Part shown: positions 1 to 11,227 of the stretch, piece after piece | How the letters are laid out: every line of letters begins with the position of its first letter | Numbering within the stretch: position 1 is the stretch's first letter | DNA from: Platerodrilus igneus | Lineage: Eukaryota > Arthropoda > Insecta > Coleoptera > Lycidae | Assembly: GCA_036346225.1 (NCBI GenBank) | Contig: JARFIW010001340.1 | Coordinates: forward strand, 558,001-622,000 | Direction: 5' to 3' | Length of the DNA: 64,000 nucleotides | Translations under genes and position numbers: made by a program | The notes under the pieces: generated by a model | Database searches by the model: none | Told to the model about the DNA's origin: nothing | Seen by the model: the letters and a program-made list of their open reading frames with translations, nothing else

Positions 1-1
1 C

Positions 2-931
2 TACTTTGGCCAAAGAACATGGTATTACGCGATTGGAAGCGACAATATACAACTGTGCAATTGGAAGCTATGTCAGTGCGGAACGGTGTATAAACCCTTA
101 AAAGACTGTTTAACCTTATTGGAAGATAGTAAGTTATACTTCCTAAAGGCGCCAATGTACTCGGTACCACTTACCAAAATGTGGAGTAAGCTATCGGACA
201 AGCTACAAAATAGCTGCTGTTTAGTGTATAATAACCTGCTACAGTACGTGTATTGGGGGAATGGCAATACAAAGAAATTGACAGGCTTGCAAATTAAGTT
301 GTCCAAAAACCAGAGGAAAGGAAAAATTGATAAAGTATGTGCTTTCGGCTTTTAGTTTTAACTATTTACCTGTAAAATATTTGGAGATAGTAGAGGAGGA
401 AGACAACCAAGATAAAATAAAAATCTTACACAAGTGCTACATTAAAGCAGGTAGTACATATTTTACACAATCTGCAACACCATATTCTACAATTCCAAAA
501 GAAATAGTAATTTCGGACTTGGGATTGATAGATACGCCTAACATTCGTCCAGAGGTTGTACGACAACGCGTAAATATTGGTAGTAAACTCTATCCGTTTA
601 CGCTAAAGGAAATTGCCCCATTATGTATACCATACGCTGTAAGTGGAAGGAAAAGACAGCTGGAATTAGAGGAAATGGATGCAAAAGGCGAAAATTGGAC
701 TACATGGAAAACACTGCGACAATACGCGATCAATACAAAGATGTGTTAGACAAAGAACATCTTATTAGAGAAAATGAGGAAGAATTAAAAGATTATTTTA
801 TGTGTCGATGGACTGACTTAGATACATCTGGTTTCTACAAGTTGTATGCATTTGTGGTTAGTAAAAAAGACTCTTTTAGTTATGTAGGCGTCCTTGCGGA
901 AAAGGATGGTACTAAATCCGTATATTTTTAA
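2..931 (+). pseudogene. Unrecognised broken coding region at left edge
   Basis: Three overlapping open stretches lie in different frames: 2-355 (open at the window edge), 327-749 and 623-931. Each continues where the last leaves off, so they look like one gene of more than 300 codons broken by two frameshifts, near 340 and 700. The final piece is rich in charged residues. I see no signal peptide, no membrane segment and no motif I can name. It lies 29 bases upstream of another broken gene on the same strand and about 3.4 kb upstream of a Polinton-type polymerase fragment, so an origin from the same virus-like element is likely but inferred. Confidence 0.4.
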
Positions 932-959
932 AAGGTTATTCTAAAACGTATTTATCAAA

Positions 960-1506
960 ATGGCAGATAACAAAGACGAACTAAGGAATGCGGGTTTCGT
1001 AATCTTTGCGTACACCACACGCAAAAGGGGGTCCGTTAAACATTGTATATTTGCCTAGTAAAGAACCTTTTGGATCATTTAAAACCGAGGGTCTTACAAC
1101 CTATAACAACCATATATTCCCAAAAGTGGTGGACATGCAACTACGCAACAGTCTGTGGGAGAATAAGGATTTCCTCCAATACCGACAAGAAGAAGTCGAT
1201 CAAGCTAACAAGATACGTATGCAGGATATAGTGGGAAAGCTGCGATTAAAAGATTGTCACAAGCTGCAAGAATTACACGAAGGAATGGATCTGGTTGTCG
1301 GCGGAATCAAAGACTTTAAATATAGAGGCAAACTTCGGTACATTTTACAATTCGAAAACCTAGACGGTCTCTATGTATCAAACTATTGGCTAGAAAAGGA
1401 GATAGAGGACTTGGGTATCGATTTAAATTTTAAGCTGCGAATAAAATTAGATAAAATTAAAGCCACTCCAAACAAACATAAAGAAAGGACTGTCTTCTGT
1501 GTATAA
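960..1506 (+). pseudogene. Unrecognised small protein, possibly virus-like
   Basis: An ATG at 960 opens a frame that stops after about 30 codons. The other frame (1006-1506) continues to a stop at 1504, so one frameshift near 1030 probably joins them into a protein of about 180 residues. The C-terminal half alternates short hydrophobic strands with charged residues around a glycine-led turn. This loosely recalls the small strand-rich proteins found beside polymerase genes in insect Polinton-like elements, but the likeness is weak. A diverged second copy of bases 1080-1186 lies at 2531-2637, so the locus has been duplicated. AT-rich sequence with polyadenylation-like AATAAA signals follows. 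Confidence 0.35.
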
Positions 1507-1664
1507 CTTTGTATTAAAATTAAGTTTAAATAACCCCATGCTTGGCATTAAATATTTTTAAATTTGTTATGTATAATGTCAGAATAAACATTTTATAATA
1601 GTATATAACATTGTTCTTTATTTATAAAAGGCTGTGACGTTACCCCGAAATAGCACTCGCACAG

Positions 1665-1790
1665 AGAGGGATGCGCATGGGCAGCACGCATGGGCAGGGG
1701 TGTGCACGCGCAGGGGTGCGCATGGGCAAGGGTGTGCATGCGCAGGGGTGCTCATGGGCTGGGATGTGTCTGGGCGTACACGAGGGAAGC
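1665..1790. repeat. GC-rich short tandem repeat
   Basis: About five imperfect copies of a 20-22 base unit built on GCGCAGGGGTG and GCATGGGCA. It is an island of high GC in AT-rich surroundings. The reading frames through it (arginine, glycine and histidine rich) look like by-products of the repeat. Confidence 0.7.
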
Positions 1791-1804
1791 GGATGTTAAC
1801 AGTC

Positions 1805-2500
1805 ACCAAGCATCCAAACCTTTATTTGGATGGTATCGAGTACTTGCCTGCGTATGTATCCGGAGTAAAAAATACGATTTGCATACGCAGCTTATTAATA
1901 AAATTAGTTTATCGAGGAAGATGACAAAAGGTACATCATTCCTAATAGTACAACAATCTACGCATGGGGCGTAAAGATATAAGATAGTTGTTTATATTTG
2001 TATATATTAGTTTTAAGATTCCATAATTTTTAAGTTCTTCTCCCACCTTCCAAATCCTTCCGGCTTCTATCCTGGTTGACAGAGTATACGTGTTATCTCC
2101 ACGTGGTATTCGCGAGACACGGCGGTTTTAGATTTCTCGGGAGATGGTTAGTTAAGGCATATGTCTTGCATAGCAAAAAAGGGTTCTAAAGATGGTGTTA
2201 AATAAAGATGAGCAAAAATTAATAATTTGGGTCTTTAAAACGCATAACTTTGTATGGGGTGGTCCTATTTAAAATCTGTTTACAGATTTGGGGTCCCTAG
2301 AAAAATTTAATATTAGTTGATACCTAGCAAAATATATTTATCTTAAAAGAGTGACTACCCTGCGTATAATAAATACAATATAACACTTGTCAAAAAAAGT
2401 AGGGAAAATTAAAGACGTATTTAATGGGGTCCAGTATTAGAATTTGTTGGTATAGGGCTAAGTCCTACTGTAATGTAGGCGAGAAAGATACGATTAAAAA
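1805..2500. other. Unassigned AT-rich stretch with a duplicated motif
   Basis: No gene is recognisable. Bases 1805-1880 resemble 3391-3450 (both contain GCATC, TATTTGGA and ATCGAGTACTT). This shows that a segment of the same remnant was duplicated before it decayed. Confidence 0.4.
2272..2289. repeat. Palindrome AAATCTGTTTACAGATTT, copy 1
   Basis: An inverted repeat of 8-base arms around TT, preceded by GGTGGTCCT. Essentially the same block recurs at 5272-5287, 3 kb away, in otherwise unlike sequence. It could be a protein-binding or hairpin site of the virus-like remnant. Confidence 0.6.
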
Positions 2501-2530
2501 GATTAAAGGGGTTTCACGAATTGTAGTTAA

Positions 2531-2637
2531 GTAAAACCGAGGGTCTTACAACCTATAACGAGCATATACCTCCAAAAGGGGTAGGCATGCAACTACGCGG
2601 CAGTGCGCGGGAGAATAAGAATTCGCTCTAATAAGAA
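2531..2637 (+). repeat. Diverged duplicate of bases 1080-1186
   Basis: Starts with AAAACCGAGGGTCTTACAAC, as at 1080, and stays alignable for about 105 bases with scattered substitutions. Only part of the upstream coding region is present, so this is a broken duplicate. Confidence 0.75.
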
Positions 2638-2995
2638 ATTAAAGTTTCCATGTACGTAGCACCAGTCATTGGGAAATGGTCGAAATGTGGGACCTATAAA
2701 GGCGATTATTAATTGTGGTTTAGAAAAATAGTAGTTTTCGTGGACTAAATAAAATAGCTTAGACTGGTTAATGTATATGGTTACATACTCTCGTACACAT
2801 CCACAAACATCTGTTTACGTCCACAATGGTGATACCGGTGGTTTTTGTTTAACAAATAGTAGGAAAGATACGTCAGGTGTTAGTGCGTGGAAGCCCATAG
2901 GATCGTTGGATTCAAAAAGAACGGTGCGGTGGGATGTATGGTGGCTCCCCGTTAGAATAATCGAAAGTGGTTAATCGGTCGTATTAGATGTTTAA

Positions 2996-3230
2996 ATAAG
3001 CGAAAGTGTAAAGGCCTACATAAACAAAAATTTAATTAACCGACAAAAAAGTGTGCGATGTGCTACACTTATAAATAAAGTATGGAATGGTGCTTTTTAG
3101 CGGCCCTAGCAGTAAAAAGGGCGACTGACTTTTCCAAGCAACTACAAGAATAGCAGTAGCGCAGAGAAGGGGTATGCATGTATTATACAGTTGCTGCAAA
3201 ATATGTTAGTTTACGCGTAGCTCGGATGTG
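2996..3230 (+). repeat. Direct repeat, copy A
   Basis: About 235 bases, alignable along their length with 3467-3701. Shared blocks include GCGAAAGTGTAAA, GGTGCTTT, ACAAGAATAGCAGTAGCGC and GGGGTATGCATGTATTATACAG. The two copies differ by many point changes and small indels. Confidence 0.75.
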
Positions 3231-3466
3231 TAATTGACCACGACTTAAAGATCCCTCGGAGGTTTAAAAATTCTCAGCCCATTGTCGTTCGAAAAATGTT
3301 TGGAAATTATCAAAACGGTAGCGGGTCGAAGTTTAATGGATGATTGACCGAGTTTTTCTACCTTTTACGAGGGAATTGGAAGTTGACAGACATCGAGCAT
3401 CTAATTCTCTATTTGGAGGATATCGAGTACTTACCGGTTCTAGAAATCAATACGTGCGGCCGACCG

Positions 3467-3701
3467 CTATGCGAAAGTGTAAAAGCCTACAGAAGCAAAA
3501 TTTAATTATCAGACGAAAAAGTGTTCGATGTGCCATAGAAAGTATAAAAAATGGTGCTTTGCATCGCTCCTAACAGTAAAAAGGAGAGTGACTTTTTCTA
3601 GCAATTACAAGAATAGCAGTAGCGCGGCGAAGGGGTATGCATGTATTATACAGCGCATTGTTGCTCTAAAATATGTTAGTTTACGAGAAGCTCGAACGTG
3701 C
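3467..3701 (+). repeat. Direct repeat, copy B
   Basis: Partner of 2996-3230. This copy keeps longer open frames, for example 3528-3710, than copy A, so the repeat may have been coding once. I do not recognise the product. Confidence 0.7.
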
Positions 3702-4179
3702 ACAAATTAAATTTCAATCTATAATTAACCACGGTCGTAAAAATAGGAAATTAATGGGTAATTCTAATACCGTTAAGCATATACTTTCGCTTGGTGATTC
3801 ATTTGGAAAAATATTCAAGCCCCCCATTTCCTAAAATATGACGTAGAAGTTATTTAAAATTAAATTGTTGTAAGTATCCTGTAGACAACAAGTTGGTATT
3901 TTCTTAGTAATGGTTTAAAGTGTTTTTGGTTATAGTAGCATTGCATCTTCTACAGCACGACTTGCACACAACTTGTGTGCGTGTGCTACCACCCTTTTGG
4001 ATTTTTAATATGCACGCGATCCGTATAACATGGAAGACGTTTTCCGGTGTTTCTACTAACTGCATTCGCACCATCGACGAAGCGGACCAGGTGCATGCAT
4101 TGGCGCTAAATGTATTGGACGAGCAGCGAGGATTATGACGTCATTTAGTCCCCCACCGAATCCTCAACTTCGTTCGTAT

Positions 4180-4307
4180 GTCTTCGGAAACCTTCGGTTT
4201 GCATTCTATAGGGTACATAAAGCAGGTGCGCAAGAGTAAACTTTTTAGTTATAAGTTAGTTCGCTTACAAGTCAAGTGCTATAGTGCGGATTTTGTTTTG
4301 TACTAAA
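4180..4307 (+). promoter_or_regulatory. Possible promoter upstream of zinc-finger gene
   Basis: TATA-like stretches (TTCTATAGGG, and TTAGTTATAAG about 60 bases before the ATG) lie in the 130 bases before the start codon at 4308. The assignment rests on position and composition only. Confidence 0.25.
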
Positions 4308-5082
4308 ATGGTATCTGCAAACGTTTTTAAATGCGAGTTGTGTCACGTCTACTTTACCAGGAGGGATGCTCTCAAACGGCACCAGAACAAATGTTGTGGT
4401 GTAACATCGTCCAAGGTTAAGCTTATACATCCGTCCGCAGCAAAGTACTTAAACTCTGGGTCTTGCAGTATCGCTTTTACAAGAATAGCTTCCAGCAACA
4501 CAAGGAAAAACAGCACGGTATGTCATTAAGCAGTAAACGTTCAGCTCCACCAGTTGTTAAAGGGTCTTGTATGAAACAACCAACATCCGTGTAAAGTATG
4601 CGATTTCGAAATGGAAAAGACTACGTATGCCGCACACTTAAGGAGCAACAGACATAAAAATGCATCAGTTACCGCTACTAGCGACGATGGTGTAGAAATG
4701 GTTAGTACAGCGTTTAACAACCGTATGGCTAGCTATCGCATAAAGAACGCCAGTGTCGACGATGGGGTGCGCGAGTTTCTTTGGAAGCAGAAAGAGCGAT
4801 TTATTCGATTAATAAATGAAAAAAGAATACAACATACAGCAGTAAAAGTCTACTGCGAACTCTACGGCGTTTACACCAAAATGGGGGAAGAGACTACCGA
4901 TGTGAAATCCTTTAACACAAAAATGTGGTTATAACGTCTTCTAGTAATCTGGAAAATATGTACGAGGTCTTAAGCGAAACCATAAGAACAAAATCAGAGG
5001 AATTTGAAACATGCGGGCCGGTTGGTCTTTGGAAAAGGTGCTCTATTTAGAAATAAATATTAATAAGTATGAGCCGATATGA
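4308..5082 (+). pseudogene. C2H2 zinc finger plus N-terminal domain of Polinton-type DNA polymerase gene
   Basis: The ATG at 4308 opens a protein with a classical C2H2 finger: CELC, then a histidine pair about 12 residues on. A frameshifted second stretch carries CKVCDFEM and another histidine pair. From 4700 the sequence has the layout of the domain that precedes family B polymerase in many insect Polinton or adintovirus-like genes: an AFNNRMASYRI block, a VKVY-ELYGVY block, FNTK, then SEEFE and GWSLEKVLYLEININKYEP in the next frame. This assignment is from remembered family layout. The polymerase domain itself is absent, because the frame stops at 5082. At least three frameshifts or stops break it. 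It is a remnant of a replication gene, not functional here. Confidence 0.6.
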
Positions 5083-5271
5083 GAAGTTCTAGGTTCAAAA
5101 TAAAAATTGTGAATATGTATTTAGAAATGTGGTTTACAAAATTTAAACTGTATTAGTAAAATTGTCTGTAATAAAAGTTTTAAGAATGGTTTTAGATTTT
5201 CTTTTAGGTATGAGCGCAGGAAGTTATAATTTAGAGGGTGTGTGTAAAATGGTAAGGGTGGTCCTGTTTTA

Positions 5272-5287
5272 AATCTGTTTACAGATT
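5272..5287. repeat. Palindrome AATCTGTTTACAGATT, copy 2
   Basis: Second copy of the palindrome at 2272-2289, again preceded by GTGGTCCT. Here it lies about 190 bases downstream of the polymerase remnant. Confidence 0.6.
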
Positions 5288-5337
5288 CGGATTCTACATA
5301 AAATTCTAGACTAACAAGATGTATTGCACGTATAAAA

Positions 5338-5560
5338 ATTTATAAGAACGCTCAAAAGTCGCTACAGGTAAGAAATCTTAAAAATGGGGTAGCTGCCTTG
5401 GGGTGATGATATCTGAAAAATTCCTAGAGATTCGGGTAGCTGAGAAAGTTTATAAGAACGCTCAAAAGTCAGCTACAGGTAAGAACATGTTAAAATTGGG
5501 GTAAGCTACCGTATGTGATATCCTTAAAAATCGTTAGAAATTCGGGTAGCTGAGAAAATT
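5338..5560. repeat. Tandem duplication, unit about 111 bases, two copies
   Basis: Copy 1 runs 5338-5448 and copy 2 runs 5449-5560. Both begin with TTTATAAGAACGCTCAAAAGTC and end with ATTCGGGTAGCTGAGAAA. They differ by a few substitutions and single-base indels. Confidence 0.85.
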
Positions 5561-6149
5561 CTAATATTGATTGATACCAAACAAGGTAGGTTTATTTCGA
5601 AAGATGCATTGGTAGAACGTAAGATAAAATCTATAATTAGGTTCAGAATTGGGGCAATGAGGATTCTCCTCATTGATCCTACCAAATTTACATGTTTAAA
5701 TCCCTATAAGGAGGAAATGTGGATGCTCATTTATCTCGAAACATAAAAATTCTAAGGATAATGTGGTTTAAAATGCTCGAATAGATAAATAAATGGTTAG
5801 TCGATAGAAAACTTTTAGGTCCAGATGATGTGGAAATGTATGGAATTTGGGAGCAAAATGTAGAACGGAAAAAGTCGTCTCTACATTTAGCTCCTTAGGG
5901 GATATACATGTAGAATTGTGGGAGCGAGAATGAGGGTTTTGAGGAGTCAAAAGGTAAGGGCCCAGTTAATTGCACAATTGGATACCCTACTTAACAATTC
6001 TAGACTCTAAGTGTTTGACCATGAGGAACAGTATGAAGCCAAAATAGTATAAGAATTTAATGGACTTTGGTTCACATTGAAAAATGCGATTCTCTAAAGT
6101 ATTATGATTTACGTTCAGGCAAATGTATCAGTGTTATTAGAAACTAAAA
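5561..6149. other. Unassigned stretch between virus-like remnant and BEL element
   Basis: No coding sequence is recognisable on either strand. It may include the fully decayed 3' end of the BEL element, since the recognisable Pol signal fades near 6150. Confidence 0.3.
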
Positions 6150-7057
6150 TGGCTTAATTTTGAGATCAAATTTTAGAATATGTAGAAAATGCAACCACTG
6201 TGGGCCATGCCACCAATAGTTTGTTAACTCATTAATTAGAGGAACATGCCTCGCGTACAAACTGTGGCAAGGATTTTCATTTCCAGCAAATATGAAATAT
6301 AAAATATTGACCATTTATGACATGAAGAAGGTATCCAACGATAATGCTATGGTGGAGTCCGAAAAATGCGTCAGATACCTGTAATAGGTATTTGATCAAT
6401 ATAAGTATCATAAAGCTCTTTTAATATAGATTAGACATGTAAAACAATTGCGCACAATATCTAGCGGCATAAAGTAGCATTATTTTAACCGGTGATACCT
6501 TTGATTTTGAACAAAGCAATCGAACTTTAATATTTCCGAGAGGAATCTGTAGTATGCATGCTAAATAACACAACCATAGGCGTTTAATACTAATGCGTCA
6601 GAGAATGCTTACGAGATTCAGCAACAACATTTATTAGAACACCAACATGGCGTGGAATATTAATTGTTGAAAGGTAAATGAACTGCCATGGCTAACTATA
6701 ATTAAAGCGATTGCGACAATCACGTCTGAGGATTTCATCCCAGATCAATTTTAATGATTCCACAATTCTTTAATAAGCAATTTCGCGATATAATTGTGAG
6801 GCGAAATGTAATACCGTAATACATGTCAAATAAGCGGGCGATAAAATCAATAATTAGTTAACTTTCGTACAATTTACCCATAAGTATTCAGAAAGGTGAT
6901 ACCTTATAATAAATCGAGTGACGGCAACCATGAAAGTCTCAGAATTTTTAAGTTACCATCGTCAGAAAACTTACGGAAGCGCGGTGGAAGTCTGGAAGGC
7001 TAGTCAAATAACTCGGGTGAATTTGAAACCATTTAATTAAATCAAAACCTCCGGGAC
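6150..7057 (-). pseudogene. pol: Decayed BEL/Pao Pol, post-RT to linker region
   Basis: Reading on from the reverse transcriptase on the minus strand, shifting frames recover BEL/Pao landmarks. These are a PGGFDLIKW block just past 7058, a GNIKVRLLCSKSKVSPVK block near 6500 (the RNase H-like SKSRVAP region) and NYWWHGPQWL near 6210, which is the typical motif before the integrase. No integrase is recognisable beyond this. Many stops and frameshifts are present. Together with 7058-9485 and 17635-17823 it forms one element. Confidence 0.65.
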
Positions 7058-9205
7058 TTAAATGAAAGTAATAAGTTCCTGAGCCAGTTTAATAGCGGTT
7101 TCATAATCAAGTGCAGAGCAAACCAGATCGTCCATGTACAGTTTAGACGTAGCTATTTGTGCTGCATTTGGGAAACGTTTAGCTTCAGCAGAAGCTAATT
7201 GGTGAATGGTGCGCATAGCTATGTATGGGCTAGATTTTAACCCGAAAGGGAGACGATTAAATTGAAAAGTTCGTATTTTTTCTTCGCTTGTGAAACGGAA
7301 TAAAAATTTTAAATATTTGCGGTGAAAATTTGGTACAATTATCTGCAAGTACATCTGACCTATGTCCGCTGTTAAAGCTATTGGGAATAAGCGAAAATTC
7401 AACAGAAGCAAAAACAAATCCGCCTGCAAATTAAGCCCACTATAAAGGATGTCATTTAACGAATAGCCAGTATGAGTTTGACTACTGGCGTCAAGAACTA
7501 CACGTACTTTTGTGGTAGACTTGTCCGGGCGCATAACAGGATGATGTGGTATATTATAACCATCGTGTGTATCATTAGAAGTTTGTACTTCTGATACATA
7601 GCCCTTAGTTAGATATTCACTAATTATCTGATTATAATTTTCAAACAAGACTGGTTCTTGTTTGAGCTTACGTTCTAAGGATAAAAAGCGATGATATGCG
7701 ACAGTATAGGAACTGCTTAAAGCGGAGGGATCTTTACAAAATAGAAGGGCAACAGAGTAGCGGCCCGTCGGGTCTCTTTCGACCGATGAAGTGTATAGAT
7801 TTTCACATAGCGTTTCCTCGGGACTAAGAAAACGTTTAACGTAAACTTCCTCTAATTCCCAAAATTTATGCAAAGAAGCTTCAATATTATTTAAAGTTAA
7901 TGCGGTAAAAGGAGCGTAAGAATGGTCGGCATTGACACTGCGAGAGGGAATATCTCCCATGAAAACATAACCAAATACGGTTTGTACAGCGGGCGGTGTA
8001 GTGGGACCACAATCAATGCGGTTACCTAAGTAGATATATGGAAATAATTGTGCCCCAATTACTAGCTCTATGCCTCCAGGAATATTCCATGAAAGGTCTG
8101 CGAGCGGAACATTGTTAAGAAATTGCATATTATAGTTGCCAATAAAATATGCTGGCAATTTATCTGTAATAGTGTCAACAACTAGAACTTGTATATAATA
8201 TTTGTGATTATACACACGTGATTCAATATTAAGATAAGCGTAGCCTCGTATTGGTCTTTGAGTTGAACCAATACCTTTTATGAATGAATTGTTAAGGGGT
8301 TCTATAGACAAGTTGAGTAATTTACAACCCTCTACAGTTATTAAATTGTTTTGTGAACCGTTATCCAGCAAACAACGAATAATTTTGCGTTTGCCGTCAG
8401 AACCAGTTGCATAGATTTGTGCGGTGGCTAATAATATTATAGGATTAGACCTTGATTCAGAATTAAATGCTACGGTAATAGCAGGTTCTACCTGAGAACT
8501 TGTACCGGGTGAGATAGCGGAATTTGAAATATTATTATTATTCTTGGCAAGAGAACTTACGGGTGTTCCTTGTGATAAATCACGAGTATTAGAATGGACA
8601 TTTTTGTCCGATTTCTTCTTAAAACAAAGTAAACTATGATGCCTATTTTGACAATAATTACAAAAATGCCTTGAATTAAACGAAGAAAGGGTGTGAGTTA
8701 CACTTAAACAATTAACGCATCCATTTTTTGATTTAATAATTTCAAATCTGTTTTGCGGTGAATTCATATTTTTAAACTGCGGACATTGGTATATTTTAAA
8801 ATGATTATCTTTTTTACACAATATGCACAAAGGCGAACTGGAAACAAATGCTTTAATCTTAAATGCGGGCGGTTGCGGTTTATGATTATAGTTATAAAAC
8901 TTCGTATTATCATTTGAACGTTCTAAAATTTTAACTTGATCTTGAATAAAACTTATCAGCGTTTTATAAGAGGGAGTTTCCGTATTTCGAACGGACAATT
9001 CAAACGCTTGTGCGGTTTCTGCATCTAGTTTCTTTAAACCCCAATGCAAAAATATAAAATCTTGCAGGTCTGTAATTCCCACCTGTAACAGCGCTGCAAT
9101 AGACGCAGAATATTTGTTAGCGGATCGTGGACAATTTTTTAATTCAAAAATATTATTTAAATAGTGTGCACCTAGCGTACGTTTATCCTGGTACTTTTTT
9201 ACCAA
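7058..9205 (-). pseudogene. gag-pol: BEL/Pao Gag-Pol: zinc knuckles, protease, reverse transcriptase
   Basis: An open frame of 715 codons. In order it has the end of the Gag domain (to about residue 110), cysteine/histidine clusters (about 125-195) typical of BEL Gag, a retropepsin with LLDNGSQNNLI in place of the usual DTG/DSG (DNG, around residue 280), and reverse transcriptase with the YMDDLV catalytic box near residue 690. It would replicate a retrotransposon in cytoplasmic particles. The frame begins in mid-Gag because of an in-frame stop just upstream and is lost just after YMDD. The element is split by the errantivirus at 9490. The DNG protease motif is unusual but occurs in BEL elements. 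Confidence 0.85.
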
Positions 9206-9485
9206 GCTATCCTACAATATATTGTACGTTTCAGCACAGGGAACTATACCTGCAGTTATCTGCAAAGCGGAATCTTTTAATTTACCCATAAGGTATTGTA
9301 CCCTCTGACCATCAGTAAGTTGAGGGTTTAGGTAAATATTAGTCTTAAAAGACTGGTAAAATACATCCCATTTTAAGATTTCACCGTTAAAATACGGGAT
9401 TTCTATAGGCGGTAAGGGAATCGAAATTTTAGGGGTAGCACTAGTAGCCCCTTGATGCGGTGGTTTAAATTGAATTATATTATTA
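9206..9485 (-). pseudogene. gag: BEL/Pao Gag, central part
   Basis: The minus strand directly upstream of 9205 reads in frame, through one stop near 9212, into a Gag stretch with IPYFNGEILKWDVFYQSF and LTDGQRVQYLMGKL, the conserved BEL Gag core. The reading ends at the errantivirus LTR at 9490. The N-terminal Gag part lies beyond the errantivirus at 17635-17823. Confidence 0.75.
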
Positions 9486-9489
9486 CGCG
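9486..9489. other. Target-site bases CGCG beside errantivirus LTR
   Basis: The four bases outside the LTR are CGCG. The other errantivirus LTR in the window is also bordered on its outer side by CGCG (43162-43165). The matching copy for this insertion is not visible because the 5' end is deleted. Confidence 0.5.
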
Positions 9490-9999
9490 AGTTAAAGTTC
9501 GGGCCTTTGGAGCTGGTTTTTTAAAAAAACGTCGATACTTTAACAAATTTATTTGAAATTAAAATTTAGATAACTTGTACATAATACTAAAAAATAATTA
9601 TTGTACTAGTGAGTAGTTTGAACAACGAAGTATGGAGTTCGAAGACTGACTGCCGGGCATTGAGCTCCCGGGCCTTTTATAATAACCTGCCCCTCACACG
9701 GCTGTGAGAACTTGCAGATCTCATGTCTGCGTTTCTCTTTAATTGTACACTTTATTACAATGTAACAACTTAATTCTAAGTAATCGCGGTCTGTTGACCG
9801 CCTGTGACCTGCCACCTGCAGTATCACTGCCCTCACGGATGCAAAGTTGCATGTCCGTTCACATGAACTGTCGATAACCTCTCTGGGTTATCCTTGTGTT
9901 ACAATGTTGCATTGAACTTATACTTTTACTTAATAATTTCTAATAATTCCTATTAGATTCAATATATCAATATATATATGTAATTGGGGATACATAACT
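9490..9999 (-). repeat. Errantivirus 3' LTR
   Basis: On the minus strand it starts AGTTATGTAT and ends TTAACT, giving the AGT...ACT ends of gypsy-type LTRs. It aligns along its length with the LTR at 42627-43161, with shared blocks such as GAGCTCCCGGGC/TTTTTATAAT and ACTTGCAGATCT. The two are clearly diverged and so belong to separate insertions. A TATA-like TTATAAAAGG on the minus strand is a likely promoter core. Confidence 0.85.
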
Positions 10000-10010
10000 C
10001 CTCCACCGTA
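10000..10010 (-). other. Polypurine tract
   Basis: The minus strand reads GGTGGAGG directly before the LTR start AGTTATG. This is the expected primer site for plus-strand DNA synthesis of the element. Confidence 0.7.
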
Positions 10011-10065
10011 AATGAAAAATTAAGGTTTTCTTAATTTTTAAATACATAAAATACATTATTTAAAT

Positions 10066-10470
10066 TCATTTAAAATTCATTGTTTCTAAGGGTATACTTA
10101 TTGTTTCCTTTTTTCTCTTTGTTTCCTTAAATCTAGTACTGTTTCCTTCATTCTTATGTCTAAGGTACATTTTGTATAATACATACATGATTACAAAAAT
10201 TACTAAAATGATCAATACAATTGTCCAAATACTTATATTATTATAATGTAACTTTGGCGTTTTGAGTTCATTTAATTGTTCTTTATAACTTTCCACTAAT
10301 TTCACGGCGTGGTTGAGGTCGTCTAAGTCTAGATGCTCTAGCTTCATAGGTTTCTTGATTATTTCTTCGTCTTCTTGTTGTATTTTGAATTGTAGTTCCG
10401 GTAGGTTTGCAAGTTTCTTTGTTGTTATGGGATCTTGATAAACTCTGATTACTTCTCCTTTTAATTTCAC
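10066..10470 (-). pseudogene. env: Errantivirus Env, C-terminal transmembrane part
   Basis: 134 codons that end about 66 bases before the polypurine tract. A charged, helix-forming stretch (about residues 30-70, containing leucine heptads) precedes a strong membrane segment of about 22 hydrophobic residues (about 80-103, isoleucine and valine rich). A basic cytoplasmic tail follows. This is the layout of the anchor end of insect retroviral envelope proteins related to baculovirus F. It is separated from the rest of env (10599-11132) by a frameshift and a stop, so this copy cannot make an intact Env. Confidence 0.75.
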
Positions 10471-10598
10471 ATAACAGTCTTCTTTGAGGGTAATTAGTTT
10501 GCTTCCGATTAATGCTTGGTTATTTTCATCTTGGTTGCAGTGGATGGTTGCTATTACTTCTGTTGGGAAAATGGCTATGCATTTGTTATCTGTAACTT

Positions 10599-11132
10599 TT
10601 AAATTTTCATATTAGTTATTTGCACTTGTTTGGTTTCACAGTTTTCGTAATGATTTGAGAATTTTAATAGTTGTACTTCACAAGGGCTGTCTTCTTGAAT
10701 GGTTGTGGTCGTCATCGATTGACATAAATATTGGTTTGGTGTTACTTCAGTACATTTTTCGTTTGTATAACCATATCTCAGTTCATTTAGGGATAGGAAT
10801 TTGGTTTTGGGTATGATTACTTGGTATGTGCTAGTAACTTTTGTTGGAAAAGCAAATAAATGATAATATTGATAATTGTTACTTTCTACTATTGGGATTT
10901 CTATTAAAAATATTATTTCGTTATTCTTAATGTAGCCTTCTACTATAGCTATCTTTTCAAATATTAGAATGTTCGATTCTGTTACATCAAAAGGTAATTT
11001 ACTGTTAATTATAAGTGATCTAATTCTTATTAATTCGTTTAATAAATCGGTTGGTTCAATAATGCTAGAGTGTAAGGTATTTAGTTTTGCAAATGTTACT
11101 GCGTTTTCTAATGTTACTAAAATTTGTTGCAT
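10599..11132 (-). pseudogene. env: Errantivirus Env, ectodomain part
   Basis: 177 codons between integrase and the membrane-anchor part, in the position of env. It begins with a helical stretch, then carries four cysteines in the C-terminal half (near residues 127, 137, 150 and 164), as expected for a disulphide-bonded glycoprotein ectodomain. I see no intact signal peptide or furin-type cleavage site in this frame, so the N-terminus is missing or in another frame. Assignment as Env follows from position and from the membrane anchor downstream. The gene is broken. Confidence 0.65.
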
Positions 11133-11227
11133 TAAAGTAAGGGTGGATATTATTTGAGTAAATATTGTAATTTGTATACTGCCTAGTTTATTGGTAGTAT
11201 ACCGGGGTTGTTTTATATGTTATATTA

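Noticed and set aside
1690..1974. Arginine/glycine-rich protein in the GC-rich repeat
   Set aside because: All frames through the tandem repeat are open because of its composition; no support for translation.
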